Source of the DNA: Cardinalis cardinalis
Lineage: Eukaryota > Chordata > Aves > Passeriformes > Cardinalidae
Length of the DNA stretch: 64,000 nt
Direction: 5' to 3'
Assembly: GCA_014549065.1 (NCBI GenBank)
Contig: JACDOX010000017.1
Span: 7,618,808 to 7,682,807 of the forward strand
Shown here: in pieces, positions 1-12,762 of the stretch
Position numbering within the stretch: the first letter of the stretch is position 1
How the letters are laid out: the number at the start of each line of letters is the position of its first letter
Notes under the pieces: model-generated
Told to the model about the DNA's origin: nothing
What the model saw: the letters and a program-made list of their open reading frames with translations, nothing else
The model's database searches: none
Made by a program: the position numbers and the translations under genes

Positions 1-1610
1 GGCCACCACACACAGTATCAGGTGATTCTTTGATATTTTCTTTTTAAGAAACAGCTTTTTCATTTCCAATCAGGAACTCCAATGTTGGTCTTTAAAACAG
101 GGACTTTTCCTGAAGCAGGAACAGAAAAGCTCCTGAAAGCAGAACTAGCAAGGAAGGAATCACATGTAAGCAGAAGCAGTTTACTCATTGTGTGCTTCAA
201 CAGAGTCAATAAAAACCTCTAAGGCTAGCAAGATGAAACGTTTTACAAAAAAGAAAACCTCTGCACAAAGCTGAGGACTCAAGGAAGGACTCTCTAGCAA
301 TAAACAGATGTTATCTAGGAGTTGCATGTGAAAGCACTGCAAGAGGCTCCCAGCACAACACAGAGTTTCCCAGCATGAGAAGATTTTTTTTCAAAACCCA
401 GTTTTCTCCCTAAAAGAATACTTGTGCTGCCAGGTTCCCAGCTGTCTGGATTGCTATGGATTTCAGATTTTTATGTTACAAGAGGGATAGGAAAACACAG
501 AGGAAATTTAACATATTCACCAGAACACAGAGAAAAGGCTGAGTGGCTGACAGGCTCCTGGCTTATTTTGTAAACATCTCTTGAGAATATTCTGCTCACN
601 GATGTGTTTCAAAAGAACAGCAGTAGGTGGTAAACAAACACCATACACCTTCCACCAAGGAGCTTCAGTCATCTCTTCCTGATCTTAAGCTATCAGATAT
701 GCAACAATCCGCTGTAGCACATCATTTCTTGAAATGCATTTTCAAAATATAGAGGATGCATGCATGCATGCACAAGATANTTATACTTGGACATTAGCTT
801 TTGATGATATAGGACTGTCTTTGCAGAAATACAGAAAATCTGTTTCTCTTCAGCAACAAAATGCTACATGAAAACCTACAAAAGTTATTTTATTCTCTAG
901 ATCAAATTCTAATGAATTTTAATTTTTCAGTGACAGAGAAAAATGCTCTGTTCTTTTTTCCACCAGCTGATCAGACATATTAAAACCAAAGAATGCCATT
1001 ACAGAGTAATATAATTTTCTGCTTGAGATAGCACTTAAAATGTTAACCAATTGCCTGTGTGTTTAAGCCAGAAACTTGTTTGATCAAATTATATTTTCTA
1101 GTCTCTACCTGAGGGAATTAAGGCAAACAGACTCCACAGTTCTCTTGACACTTTGATTCAACAGTTAATCAACTTCACCTAACAAAAACTTCCCATTTAA
1201 TTTGAATTTTTCTGGGTTCAGCTTTCAAACACCTATGCTTATTTAGATGAAATAGGTATTTTTCTATAATAATTTCCTTCAACTGAACATACCACAACAT
1301 AGCCACCAAGGTACTGCTTAATCCTTCTGCCCACCCAAAAACATCCTTAAATCAATCACTAAAGAACAGACTTCAAATAAATCATGGCTCCTTTTTCCTC
1401 CTTCCTCCCATCAGCATATTGTAAATTTGGATTGAGTGCAAAGCATTCCAGTACTGGCAAACTGTACTTAAAAACACAGGGTCATCTCTAATTGATGTTC
1501 TCCCCTATTCACTTTTTCAAGGTTCAGATTGGACATCTTGCACTGCAGCACACTTGGAGCTCACACCAAGTCACTAATCCATTATCAAGACCAGAGAATC
1601 ACTCTTGTAC
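1..1610. other. Intergenic, no gene seen
   Basis: AT-rich sequence with only short, unconvincing open frames and no recognisable exon or full repeat. A short ATGC tetranucleotide run lies at about 756-772. Confidence 0.6.
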
Positions 1611-1960
1611 AGGATACAGCTCCCAGTTCAGTGCCCTCAGAACCACTGCTGCGCAGGATACAGCTCCCAGTTCAGTGTCCACAGAACCACTGCTGTGCAG
1701 GATACAGCTCCCAGTTCAGTGCCCTCAGAACCACTGCTGCACAGGATACAGCTCCCAGTTCAGTGCCCTCAGAACCACTGCTGCGCAGGATACAGCTCCC
1801 AGTTCAGTGTCCACAGAACCACTGCTGTGCAGGATACAGCTCCCAGTTCAGTGCCCTCAGAACCACTGCTGCGCAGGATACAGCTCCCAGTTCAGTGTCC
1901 ACAGAACCACTGCTGTGCAGGATACAGCTCCCAGTTCAGTGTCCTCAGAACCACTGCTAT
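1611..1960. repeat. 44-bp minisatellite, 8 copies
   Basis: Eight head-to-tail copies of a 44-bp unit begin at 1611, 1655, 1699, 1743, 1787, 1831, 1875 and 1919, each opening with aggatacagctcccagttca. Copies differ mainly at two linked spots: type A has gccctcag and usually gctgcg, type B has gtccacag and gctgtg. The order is A B A' A B A B followed by a divergent last copy, so much of the array looks like an 88-bp A-B dimer amplified again. All three forward frames are open because the unit has no stop codon in any frame and 44 is not a multiple of three. I see no splice context or homology and do not call it coding. Confidence 0.95.
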
Positions 1961-1962
1961 AC

Positions 1963-4499
1963 ATGAGACAGTTCCTTATTCACTAACCATGGGTTAGCTT
2001 GCCCTCAATATCTGACTTTGCCAGCAGCATAAAAAAACAGTTATTTNAACAGACATGGGTCACCACATGATGTCAACTACTCTAGAATGCTTTCCTTTCT
2101 TCTTGACTGTTCATTATGCTGCTTGTCTCTTATGTAGATAGATAATTAAGCATGTGTCTGAGTATTAGTCTAAACTACAAAATGTCCTTGAATGGGGAAA
2201 CACAAACTTGCATTTAAGAAGCTGTAATTCAGTTTAGTACCAGAAACAAGATTGTTGTCCANAGGTCTGATGCTCTGTGCTTCTGGGCCTTGATTGCTTC
2301 CAATACCTGAGCTCACTCATTCAGAACTACCAGGTNAGCTCTGCTCGCAGCCAGAAGCAATAGAACACAGTAAGATTTAAAGTTCTTGCAGTTCTTTCCC
2401 ACATAAGAGACACTACTTTGACCCTGGCTGTAGGGAGTCTGGCTGAGGGTCATAGCTGAGCAGTATAACCCTCCTCCCCAGTCCTCAGCCATTTCCCATC
2501 TAGCTCTGAGGAAACCCTGTTCCCTTTTCCACATGCTACTGTACTTCATAAGTTCTTAGAGCCATTTAATGTGCTGCCTTGACTCCCTTATACTTATTGC
2601 CATACACTTCCCTCCAAGTTTTGTAATATAAGAAACAACACGAGACTGCCTACTGCATAATGCTCCCTATTATCAAAAAAATTCATCTGAAAAACAAACC
2701 ACCCGTATAATCAAAGAGCAACTTTGCAAGCCAGGGATCCTGTTGAACAGATGGCTGAATGCCACCCTGGATAACTCAGATTAATCTCCTCACTTGTTTA
2801 CTAAACAAAGAATGATACAGCCTCAAAGTTGGATATTTGGAGCCAGGAAAAGACAGGAACAGAAAAAATAAGTGCGTGAAATTTGAGCAGTTTTGTGGTT
2901 AATCCATCAAAGTAATTGTGGAAACATTAAACACTTATAGATAAAACCATTGACATTAACAGTGCAAAAGGCAGGTAACAGCCTATCACTACTGACAAAG
3001 AAAAAAAGAAAGAACACTGCTCCCCTCTTCTCAAGTGCTGAAGCATCAAAACATTTCCATAACTTGATTAATTTTTGGTAAAGCTTAAGAATGGCTGCAA
3101 GACAATAATATCTCAGTACTATGGTCACAAGCACCTTGAGCTACTTCCCTGGACCTCCTTCCATCAATTTTAACTAGGATTTGAGCTCACTGTGCAATAC
3201 AGCAAGGCACCAACACCATCTAAAGCAAAAGCCTGTACTTTTATACACAGTTAAATGAAAAAAAGAAAGTATTGCAAAGGCCCTCTGTGAACTGCAAGAG
3301 AGTACAAATAAGATCCCATGATGTCCTGCGTTTAAGTGTGTGGCCNATAAAGGATGAGAATTAAAGCCATGACCTTTAACATAAGCACTGCTCTCCTCCA
3401 TGATACAAAAGAATATCAGTAAGTTGCATTGAAGAGAAAAACAACAGCGTCTTTCCAATAGGTGTTCAGCACTTGGAAGAAGCACCTGATAGGTCTTCAA
3501 AGGTCTTGCATGACATGTTCAGCTGTGGAATCTACTGNGCTTTTTCCCAAGCTGGAACCCAGTAAGTTTAAACTGTCAACTGTGCTTCAAAAGAACTGTG
3601 AGATTACTCTGCATTTAGACACCTGGGCTCCCATAGTAATTGGCCCAAATTTACTGCAAAACNTGAAGACTACAGAAAGAGTTAGTTAAGTGGAAATCTG
3701 AGCTCATATTCAATACCAAAAAAAACTCCTGGGGAAAGAATTTTTCACACTCAAAAGAACTTCTCCTTGCAAGAGTTCATAATCTGAGTAACATGCATTA
3801 AGAAGTACTGCTCTGAGAGGNGCTGATTTGAATAGGCACTCTCACTTCTTCCATTCTCAACTATAAACTANACTAGCTCCAATGATCTATCATAGAGTCT
3901 ACAATAGATGAGAACAGAGTAGCTTTAATCTCCTATCAATCTCTTTCCTGCTTCCACACACACCCTATTGCATTCCTATGGCCAAGCTGTGACAAGGACA
4001 GCAGTAGAATTATTGTGCCAAATAATAAATCCCTTTACAAGAGAAATGAAGTGAAATGTACAGTACAAGGGACTGAATTATTCAGTAATGCACTTGGCAC
4101 TAGAGATGTGGAACTGCCACTTTTCATTAACATCATCAACCTTATATGTCTACATAGTTTCTATATTGAGGCCATGCAGCACAAAGGTTCCTGTCACTTG
4201 AACTAGATGGGTCACATAAGTCANCTTTATTTCCTCCACATTGCTAACTCCCATCCTTTTGGGTCATGTCAGCATCTGAACCACTCAAACTCTGGCCCAG
4301 AAGCAGGTAGCTGTAATAAATCCTAGCCTAGATAACTCTGCCCATTCCAGAACACCCTAAAAATCCAACAGGACTTCAGACTAACCCAAGGACCTTATAT
4401 ACCTCCACAATAANCACAAAGTTCTTTAAGACTTCACATCCTTAGACCTGGGTCTGAGGAACCATAGCTCAATTTCCTAGAAGATGTCTCTGCTGTTCT
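1963..4499. other. Intergenic, no gene seen
   Basis: Unique-looking AT-rich sequence with no exon, RNA gene or clear transposon end that I can recognise. The open frames are short and have no family resemblance. Confidence 0.55.
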
Positions 4500-4995
4500 C
4501 AGCTGGGATACAGTTAATTTTCATCAGTGTCTGGCGTGGGGCTGTGTTTTGGCTTTGTGCAGAGCACAGGGTTAATAACACTGAGATGGTTTTGTTATTG
4601 CTGAGCAGGGCTTGGACAGATCCAAGGCCTTTCCACTTTTCATACTGACACACCAGTGATGAAGTTGAGGGTGCATGGGAGGTTGGGAGGAGACACAGCC
4701 NGGACAGGTGACCCAAAGTGACATTCCAGACCGTGTGACATCATGCTCTGTAGATCAAGTGGATGGAAGAGGNATGAAGGGGGGGACACTTAGGATGATG
4801 GTGTTTGTCTTTGCAACTTCAGTGTGATGGGGCTCTACTCTCCCAGAGATGGCTCAACACCTGCTGGCCCATGGGAAGTGAATTATTTTGCCTGTGATTT
4901 TGCTTTCACTGTTAAACTGTCTTTATCTCAACCCATGAGTCCTCTTTTACCCTTCCAATTCTCTCCCAGTCCCACTGGTGGGGGCATGGCAGATT
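4500..4995 (+). mobile_element. Retroviral LTR fragment (avian ERV family)
   Basis: The stretch resembles a common bird endogenous retrovirus LTR. Recognisable blocks are ggggctgtgttttgg near 4538, a run around ttgttattgctgagcaggg, acagccnggacaggtgaccc near 4695, tgtgacatcatgctc near 4735 (the promoter-proximal part), and taaactgtctttatctcaac near 4912 (the polyadenylation-proximal part). The order of blocks gives plus orientation. The LTR termini are not intact and no internal retroviral genes flank it, so it is a decayed solo or partial LTR. The exact family name cannot be fixed without a repeat-library search. Confidence 0.8.
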
Positions 4996-6957
4996 CCCAG
5001 TCAGAGGGAACATATCTTCACACACAGCAGATAATTACACCNTAAGTGTTTTTCCTGCATGAAGCACCTGCTAATCAATCCATCCTTGTTAGCACATTGG
5101 AAATCATCTGGTGGTCTAGAGAGAGGAACTTAAAACCTTTAACTTCTTCTGCCAGACACTTTCACCACCATGCATTCAGGTCATAAACATGATAAACTGA
5201 ACTTCTCAAAATATACTGTGTCAAACAACATCCCCAAATAACAGATCAATGAATGCTGTTCACTGGTACTTGAACCCAGAGCAGTCTGTCACCAGTACGC
5301 AAACACACCTCCTCAGAGCTCTCAAAAGACAGAAATTAGAGAGCTGGCAGACGAAAACACATGAAGAATAAAGAGTTTTCCTACCCCCAAACACTTTTTG
5401 CCTGATTTGAGCTCTGTGAACNGATCAACTTTTTGGGTTGGAATTTTGTGATGTTTGGTGTTGTTTTTATTTTCTACATAGAATAAGAAAAAACTTAAAT
5501 AGTAAACCAGTGATGGCTGTAGACTCTGAAGGATCTCTTGAAGCATTCATCTCCAACCACAGCATAAGGGGCCAAGTTACTCCAAACTACACTTAGAATC
5601 CTCTCATCTCAGAGTCTCTAAANACTCTACAAGCATTTAAATACTAAGACAGCCAACACTGCTTTGATAAGGACAATGAAATAAATGAAGAATCATCACC
5701 TGGGTGCAGATGGTTTTGGTATATCTTACAATTGGAGAGCAATAAAAGAAAAAAAATTACTATTTTATAGTCCAAAAAGACCAACAACTAAACCCCCACA
5801 CGTTTCCTTGAAACACTTCTACACTCACAAAAAGCAAATTTGCCTTATTTGAAGGGAGGCATGAAATCCAGGTGTCTGAATTCTAAACTGTATCCATGTT
5901 CTTGTCTGCTGTGGAGTATTTTGTCTTCATGTTTCGATCAAATGAGTACTGACACTAAGATTACTTGAATTTTTCTGGTGTTAGTCATCTTTTTTCATCA
6001 GCATAACAGTTCAGAAAGCTTCTAAGTAGTCATCTAAAAATTAAAGCTAGTATTTTGCCAGAAAATGTTTGTTGAAATATTAAACTCTGTAAATGCTACA
6101 AAACATCGGTCTGATTACTAACCAAAATTTCTGTTTGACCATCACTGTGCAAGCCAGAAGCAGGATTTAGAGAAGGATTAATGTGATAACTCTGTATATC
6201 AGCATTGTTATGAAGAGTATTTAATTTTATCAGTGGGCAAACAAGCCTTCAACTCTGCTATTTTGGGTTGTCTTCTAATTTGTCTGTTCGCAGATTTCAA
6301 AAAGCTTGACTAACAAAACAAACATTTCACCAGTTGGCCAGGTTTCTGCAAATCTAAAATTAAAACCCAAAGAGCTTCATTAGATTATCTTGGTCATCAT
6401 CACAACAATCACCACAGAACCAGCTTCTTTCTCCTTCTGACATTGAAAGGTCTACAGAGTTCAAAAGTACAGTAATAACTGTAATTTACCAAACATCTAT
6501 ACACAGAGTACACATCTCATAGTCTAGTACAGCTTGATTACACAGTTCATCTAGCAAAATTCACTTGAGAATCAGCCAACCATCCTAAACAACCTAAGCC
6601 AAATTATATGCATTTTCAGTCATGCTTGAATAGCCACTACATTAACATAAAATTCCCTTCTAAAATCAAGCAAGCTGACCACCACCTAGTTATCTATGCA
6701 TCTATCTCCTCTGCTGCCATGAAGAAAACAAGTGAGGTGGCCAGTTGAGAGAAGAAAACATCATCCCAAAAGCCTGCAGTAGGCTATATCCTGGACTTGC
6801 TTACACAACTCTCTGTGCACGCTTCCCAGACCCAGGTGANTGCAAAAGCAGACAAATGGAGTCAGGACTCACAGAATCCAAACAGGCTATTGAGCCTTAT
6901 TGCTGGTGTTTGGTAACAACAAATTGACATTTTTAGTAAAGGGTTTTAACCAAGTCT
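4996..6957. other. Intergenic, no gene seen
   Basis: AT-rich, without recognisable genes or well-preserved repeats. Only chance-length open frames are present. Confidence 0.55.
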
Positions 6958-7086
6958 GACAGAGTTCAANGAGTGTTTTGACAACACTCCCAGGCATGTG
7001 ATACNACTCTTGGGCATGGTCCTGTGCAGGGCTATGAGCTGAACTCAATCCTTGTAGGTCCCTTCCAACCCCGCATATTCTGTGAT
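6958..7086 (+). mobile_element. CR1 LINE 3' end
   Basis: The 3' tail of a CR1 non-LTR retrotransposon in sense orientation: a gacaacactcccaggcatgt block, a tcctgtgcagggc block, then ccttgtaggtcccttccaac and a final attctgtgatt. CR1 copies are usually 5'-truncated, and this keeps only the last 130 or so bases, with two N positions. Confidence 0.8.
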
Positions 7087-9430
7087 TACCAGCCACTCCT
7101 CAGTGTTCTTTGGGCATTAAATTAAGTGATAACCACTGCCTTGGCACTCAGCACCTCAGTATGAGANGTGTCCCTCACATGACCACCACACCCACCTATG
7201 TGAGGGTACCAAACAGGAACTGCCAGCGTGGTGCACACAAGTTGATCAAGCACACATAGATGGTATTTGAGTCTCAGAATCTTTCTAGAACCAAGCAATA
7301 GACTGGGTCTAGATCTGGGGTTGACTTCTCATCANTGCTGCTGCAATTCATAAACTTTGTACTTGATCAATATCAACACACTGCACATTCACATACGCAC
7401 TCTATGATTGGTTTTTAAACCTGAGTCTGAATACCAAATAAGTCACTTAATTGGAAGCAATAATGTTGAAAAAACTTAGGGCAAAAAGGCTAAAAGTCAC
7501 TTTCCTTGGCCATACATAGTATTTGAGGTGCCTTTTTTAGAAGTTTAACATTAAATTTTACATAACANAAATTCTCTGTAAAGATAAAGCCAGTAAGTTT
7601 CAAGAAAAAAATATCCCAATTTAAAGAGATAAAAGTAGGATATTTCAAAACTTAATTATCTTATTCTGTTCTACTTACCTTATAGAAATAGACATTTATT
7701 TTGCCTATACAGTATTTAGTTTGCTGGAGACAAAAATGTGATCAGTAGTTTTCCAAAATGAACCATGTTTATTTGGGTTGGCAGCAGGGAGAGCTTTTTT
7801 TCTGAGTCACATCCATGCCCTGCCACCTGTGGCAAGAAGCTTGTTTTGCAACAGAACAGTGCTAAATTGTGGATGAGTGCTGGAAAATTTAATTAAAACT
7901 CACTTCAAAACCAACACATCATGTAAGCATCTCAGGAAATGTATAGGTTCATCATTAAATTCATTAGCAAGTTTATAAAATCCAAAAACAAAAAATCTGT
8001 TCAAATATGCATGAACACACACAGAGAAAGCAGCCACCCCCAGTAATTCAAATTCTCTTGGACCTCGTGTATTGTGGCGAGGCCCCCGGAGTAAGGCAAA
8101 CACGAACGACCATCTGTTATTTTTGTCTGCAAAGCAGCAACTTCCCCCTGATGAATCTTTGATAGCAGCCAAGCAATGGCAGCAACTGCTGTGGCAGGAA
8201 CTGACAGCCAGCAGCCCCAGCCTCCATTTCTTTTTTCACTCAACCTGCATGTTAAATGGCTGCTTCAAACCCAGGAGTAGCTCTTTACATATTAAAACCA
8301 AATATGCCTTTTCTGTGCTTTCATTTAAATTACAGCAAATGAAGGGAAGTGTCAGGGAGCAAGCGAAGGGAAAAAAGAAAGGGGAAAGAACTGGAGAATG
8401 AAGAACCCCTCAGGGAGCATTCATGGTGCCAAAGAGATACTCATTTTCAAGCACCATCTGTCAAGAGCTACTTGGAAGCTTTTTCTCTCTTTATCTTAAT
8501 ATCCTCCCCCAGGTTTTACCATCTCACTTGCTATATACCAAGTGGCAAAAACCTCTATGTCTCACAGAAAAACTGACTGGCCTTCCACTATTTGAGGGGC
8601 AAAAATAGTTCTCCAGGACAGATTGAACTATGATTAAACTCAACATGAAGCTCCACTTAGGTGCATCTTGGATGCAGGAGACACAGACTTTGACTGACTT
8701 GTAGGGTTTTAGCACTGCTAAAGGAGCATTTCAAGACAGCAAAAGAGTCTGAGATTTGCCTTGAAAGCACAGATTATTCTGGCAGCTCAACTACAGCCCC
8801 CATCCCACACAGCTTCTGGGCAGCTGCACTCAACCAACCTCTGTGGCAGAGCAGTTGCAAAACAGAGGAAATCAAGTTAACTTGTTCGCACCATTGTAAT
8901 ACACTGACAGCTTCCCCCATTTTAGTTAAATCCATCCATCATCTGAGTTCTCACTCACAGTAGTTGAGCAGCAGAGACAAGAGAATGATTCTTACCTCAT
9001 AGGTAAACACCTTCACAGCTTCACAAGTACATGTTTGTACAGAAAATGTACCTTGGAATGCAAGTACACAGATTAATGACTTGTTAGAATTGGTATGCAT
9101 ATCTAAATCTCTGGAAAGACAATGGAGAATGTAACAATAATGAGAGATTGCAAGCTGTTGGCACTCAGGAACAAGGCATTTATCAGCAGTGATGGGAACA
9201 TCAAGTCCAGCGTGGTTTTGAACCACGAAACCCAGTACTGCCAGAAGAGCTAACTGTGATAACAGGGTACATTTTGCCAAAAATTCTGGATCCCTCTCAC
9301 TTGATTTCTTCAGTCTTTGATGAGCTCCAGGACCTTGTCAAGTGTTTTTACAGATAGAAACAGGGACAGAGAGAATCATCTGTAGATAATAAACAGATCA
9401 GCAACTAGTTTTCAATGGATATAGTATATA
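7087..9430. other. Intergenic; CpG-bearing patch near 8060-8120
   Basis: No coding exon is recognised. Around 8060-8120 five CpG dinucleotides occur within about 60 bases in a region otherwise almost free of CpG, next to a GC-richer stretch up to about 8225. That could mark a conserved regulatory element, but nothing else in the sequence proves it. Confidence 0.4.
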
Positions 9431-9650
9431 TACCAGTTCTGGCGTTGAATTCATGTTCTTCCTATATGCCAGGCNAGGTCTTAACCACTAGAACACAGTT
9501 TTTCAGCTTTTCTTTGAGTAAGATTATAGAATTATTTAAAACACAATTGGGGTTGACAAAAAAGGTANCTTCCTCAGGCTTCAAATAATTTGACTCAAGC
9601 ACAGAGCAGAGCTTGAACCTCCAACCCAGAGCAGTGGCCTAAACAGATAT
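9431..9650 (-). repeat. Possible tRNA-derived SINE relic
   Basis: On the minus strand, 9500 to 9440 reads ttctagtggttaagacct, resembling a tRNA A box, followed by an atgaattcaacgcc block at B-box spacing. A second tRNA-like piece at about 9650-9595 reads ctgggttggaggttcaagct, a good B-box match. Neither can fold as a complete tRNA gene. This suggests one or two decayed tRNA-derived SINE heads, possibly of an ancient MIR/CORE-like type. The evidence is weak. Confidence 0.3.
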
Positions 9651-12527
9651 GGAGAGGGGGACAAAAGGGCCATTCTCAGTTACATTCTCATTCCAATTCT
9701 ATTGAGAACATGCATCAGAAATAGCATATTTCACTGAAAATGTTCTTATATGCTAAGTGAGCCACCAGTGCATAAAAATATTTCCCTGTCAGGTTTGATT
9801 GGAAGATTCCATATTTGAAAACCATCAATCCAGATCAAGATCAAAGATTGCCAAGACTGATTTTGACAACATTGTGGTTCAATTTGTCAGCTTACATTTC
9901 AGCTCTTAAGATGCACAAATTTTCATACTTTAATTANAAAATGCTAGAATTATAAAGGTCATCTTTACCTAAAAAAATTCAGGCTCCCAGCTTTTTTTAA
10001 TTATAAAATAAAGCCAGAACAGTTGGTAGCAGTAAGCATCTAACCTGACATTTCAGAGGCAAGAGGGAACTTCAACTACCAACTATTTTGTCATTTGCTT
10101 TTTAACCAATTCATTTTCTCAGTCATTACAGACTTCTGGCCCTTTAGAATTACTAATGTCTTTTTCATAAAGGATTTACTCCTCCTGCAGCTTTGTTGTG
10201 TACAAGGACAACACCAAAATGTGACACAACTATTTACTTTGCCCTACTATTCACCTTCTAATTTTTCTTCTAATTTGCTTAGTCAATCAGAACCACTTGT
10301 GGGAATGAACCAGAATACCAGGTCAGCAAGATGCTGAACACAATGCCCAAATACACAGAGTATTAAGCATCAGTATTCTCTTGCTGTCTTGCAGAATTCT
10401 GTCTGTGAGATCATGAAGTTCATGGTGATGTGTACACTCTATTCTGGGTTGCACACAATTCCCAAAGCACTGTTAGATTCAAAAACAACTTTCCTCCAGA
10501 GCCAATCCTGAGAAGTGGAGACTTATTTCCAAAGCAAGTGCTCATAAGAAATTCTGAAGTTAAAAAGGTTCTCTTATAGCTAATGGGAAACAGAAGAAAT
10601 CTTCAACTATTTTATCAGCAGTGAAATGGCCTAGTCAGGAGCTTGATCAACGTGGGAAGTAGTGAAAACAGGTAATACCAACTGGAAATCAGATAANACT
10701 TGTTATCTCTATTTTTCTACCATGCTACACACACTACACCAAGTAATTAATTTACTTTGAATTTAATAACTGAAAACACAACAAATGATTATTAGGCTTT
10801 TTTTATTCTAACACCCCACCCATCCTAAATCTTTGTTTATAAATAATTTTCTTTATTTTTTTCTGCGTCAGCAGCTTTCTTATTCTTTTATTGATAATTT
10901 TTTCTTGCAGTTCCTATATTCTTCGTTGGTGTTTGTTGTTAATGATGGCTCACACTCTATTCTGTTTCCCAGTTTTAACATGCTAACTCTACCTCACTCT
11001 ATNAAATATGACCTAACCTTAATCTCCACTTGCTTTAACTTAGTAGTGGCTTATTTTCCTACAGGGATTGTGACTGAAGATATAGGATTGNCAGTCTCCC
11101 AACTGCTTCTTGAAATAAAAACACCTACTTACTGCTATTTGACAGAGGAGGAAAAGGAAAAAAACAGATCAGTGGAATTATCATTCAAGTAGAAAGAGAT
11201 CAGCAAACACACACTAGCAATCCTGCTGTTCTGCCATCCAACCACTGCTTTCACTAAAAGATGTTTCATTTGAAAGCCTTCAGAGTTGCTCCTGATGCAC
11301 TCTAGTTTAAAAAAAGTACCATTAATCTAACATATTGCTTTCTCCAAAAGGCACAACCAAGGAATCCAATTACAGTTCATGTTTGAGAGAATGTCTGGAG
11401 AGGATATATGATATGGGAATTCAAAGAAAAATTTACATCTTTATGCATGTTTCACCACAAATATTTTTCAATCTTGACATCATCTTGGGGAAAGTCCTTG
11501 CAAAATCTATTAATTATACTGACTGGGTTTAATTTAATTAAAAATATAGTCACTATCACTAACAGCTCAAATGAGTGCAGATAAACATCTATTCAGACAT
11601 GTGCCTATGTATATTTGAGTATGTAACACACATTATACACAGAAACATTTCTCACACAGAACAGCAAGCTAGATGATTAAAACTCTATTCCATCACATAC
11701 CATCTCTAAAGCACTTGGAGTGCTTTAACATTCCAGAGGATGTTAGTGATTTTTTCCTTACATTCTGTCTTTCCCAGGTACNTAACTAAGTTTCTCTTTC
11801 CTTCTATAAAAACATGGATATGGCACAGATTTCATATATACAACAATGAGATATGAGACCCTCAGCTTCTGGGACTTAATAAAGATTGCACACAATTTGT
11901 CCCTGCTTTTGAATCTGTATAAGAAAAACAGAAAGAGGATTTGCAAACTATTCCTTTAAGAACTGAGTTGCAGATCAGAATCAGACTGGTACCATCTCCA
12001 ATCACTCTAACAGAAGTCTTTATTCCTCCCCAGTGTATTTATTTTGCCTCAAAGCACAAAGAGTCCTAANTTCTAGAAGATTTNAATTTTGTTTTCATTG
12101 TGCCATAANAANATACATCTTACACAACTGCTATTGACAGTAGGTTGAACTCCCTGGACNTTTCACCTCACTGCCAGGATCTGAAATTAGAGGCAAGATA
12201 TGCTGTGTGTCCACAGCATCCACTTTCTTGGCTGTTGAATCTTTTTCCAACGTGTCTGGTTTCACCTTAACAAATACACTATTTTTATGTAGCTTGATCA
12301 TCCTACATCTGGTAGGAAAACCAAGTACTACCCATCAGTGGAAAAACATTTTACCAAAAGTTAAGTTGGNAGCAAATTTCTCAGGTACTGAAAATAATAG
12401 CCATAAATAAAGTGATCATAAATAATTCTAANACAATTACCTAACCTGACAACTGGCCAAATCCTTTCAAGTTCCACAATCACTTATAAAATCATCAGAC
12501 TGGTAGGACTGCTTTACATCATTCATT
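9651..12527. other. Intergenic, no gene seen
   Basis: Very AT-rich in parts (10,730-11,000). No exon, RNA gene or clear repeat recognised. Confidence 0.55.
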
Positions 12528-12762
12528 CAACAAGTGACAGAACAAGAGGAAATTACCTCAAGTTGCATCAGGGNAGGTTTAGANTGGATATTAGGGAACA
12601 TTTNTTNANCNGAANAATTATNAAGCAATGGAAGAGAAATGGTAGAATGACCATCCCTGGAGGGGAAAACACGTAGCTGGGGCATTTAGGAGCATGGGTT
12701 TGCGCNGAGTTAACAGTTGGGTTTGGTATTAAAGGCCTTCTCCAATCTAAATTATTCTGTCA
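12528..12762 (+). mobile_element. CR1 LINE 3' fragment
   Basis: CR1 sense signature in order: caagtgacagaacaagagg, then a ggtttagantggatattagg block, accatccctggagggg, and the terminal ggccttctccaatctaaatt plus attctgtca. The middle (12,600-12,625) contains an unusual cluster of N bases, probably an unresolved multi-copy or low-quality spot. Confidence 0.85.

Noticed and set aside
1492..1997. Three overlapping repeat-peptide frames
   Set aside because: They are a by-product of the stop-free 44-bp minisatellite, and one of the starts is not ATG.
4824..5045. 73-codon plus frame
   Set aside because: It lies mostly inside the retroviral LTR fragment, which is noncoding.
8951..9280. 109-codon minus-strand frame with a signal-peptide-like start
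   Set aside because: The apparent first Met is a TTG codon, not ATG. The next ATG is far inside the frame, and no family resemblance or splice context is seen.
9431..9650. A functional tRNA gene
   Set aside because: No acceptor stem or full cloverleaf can be drawn; only box-like fragments exist.
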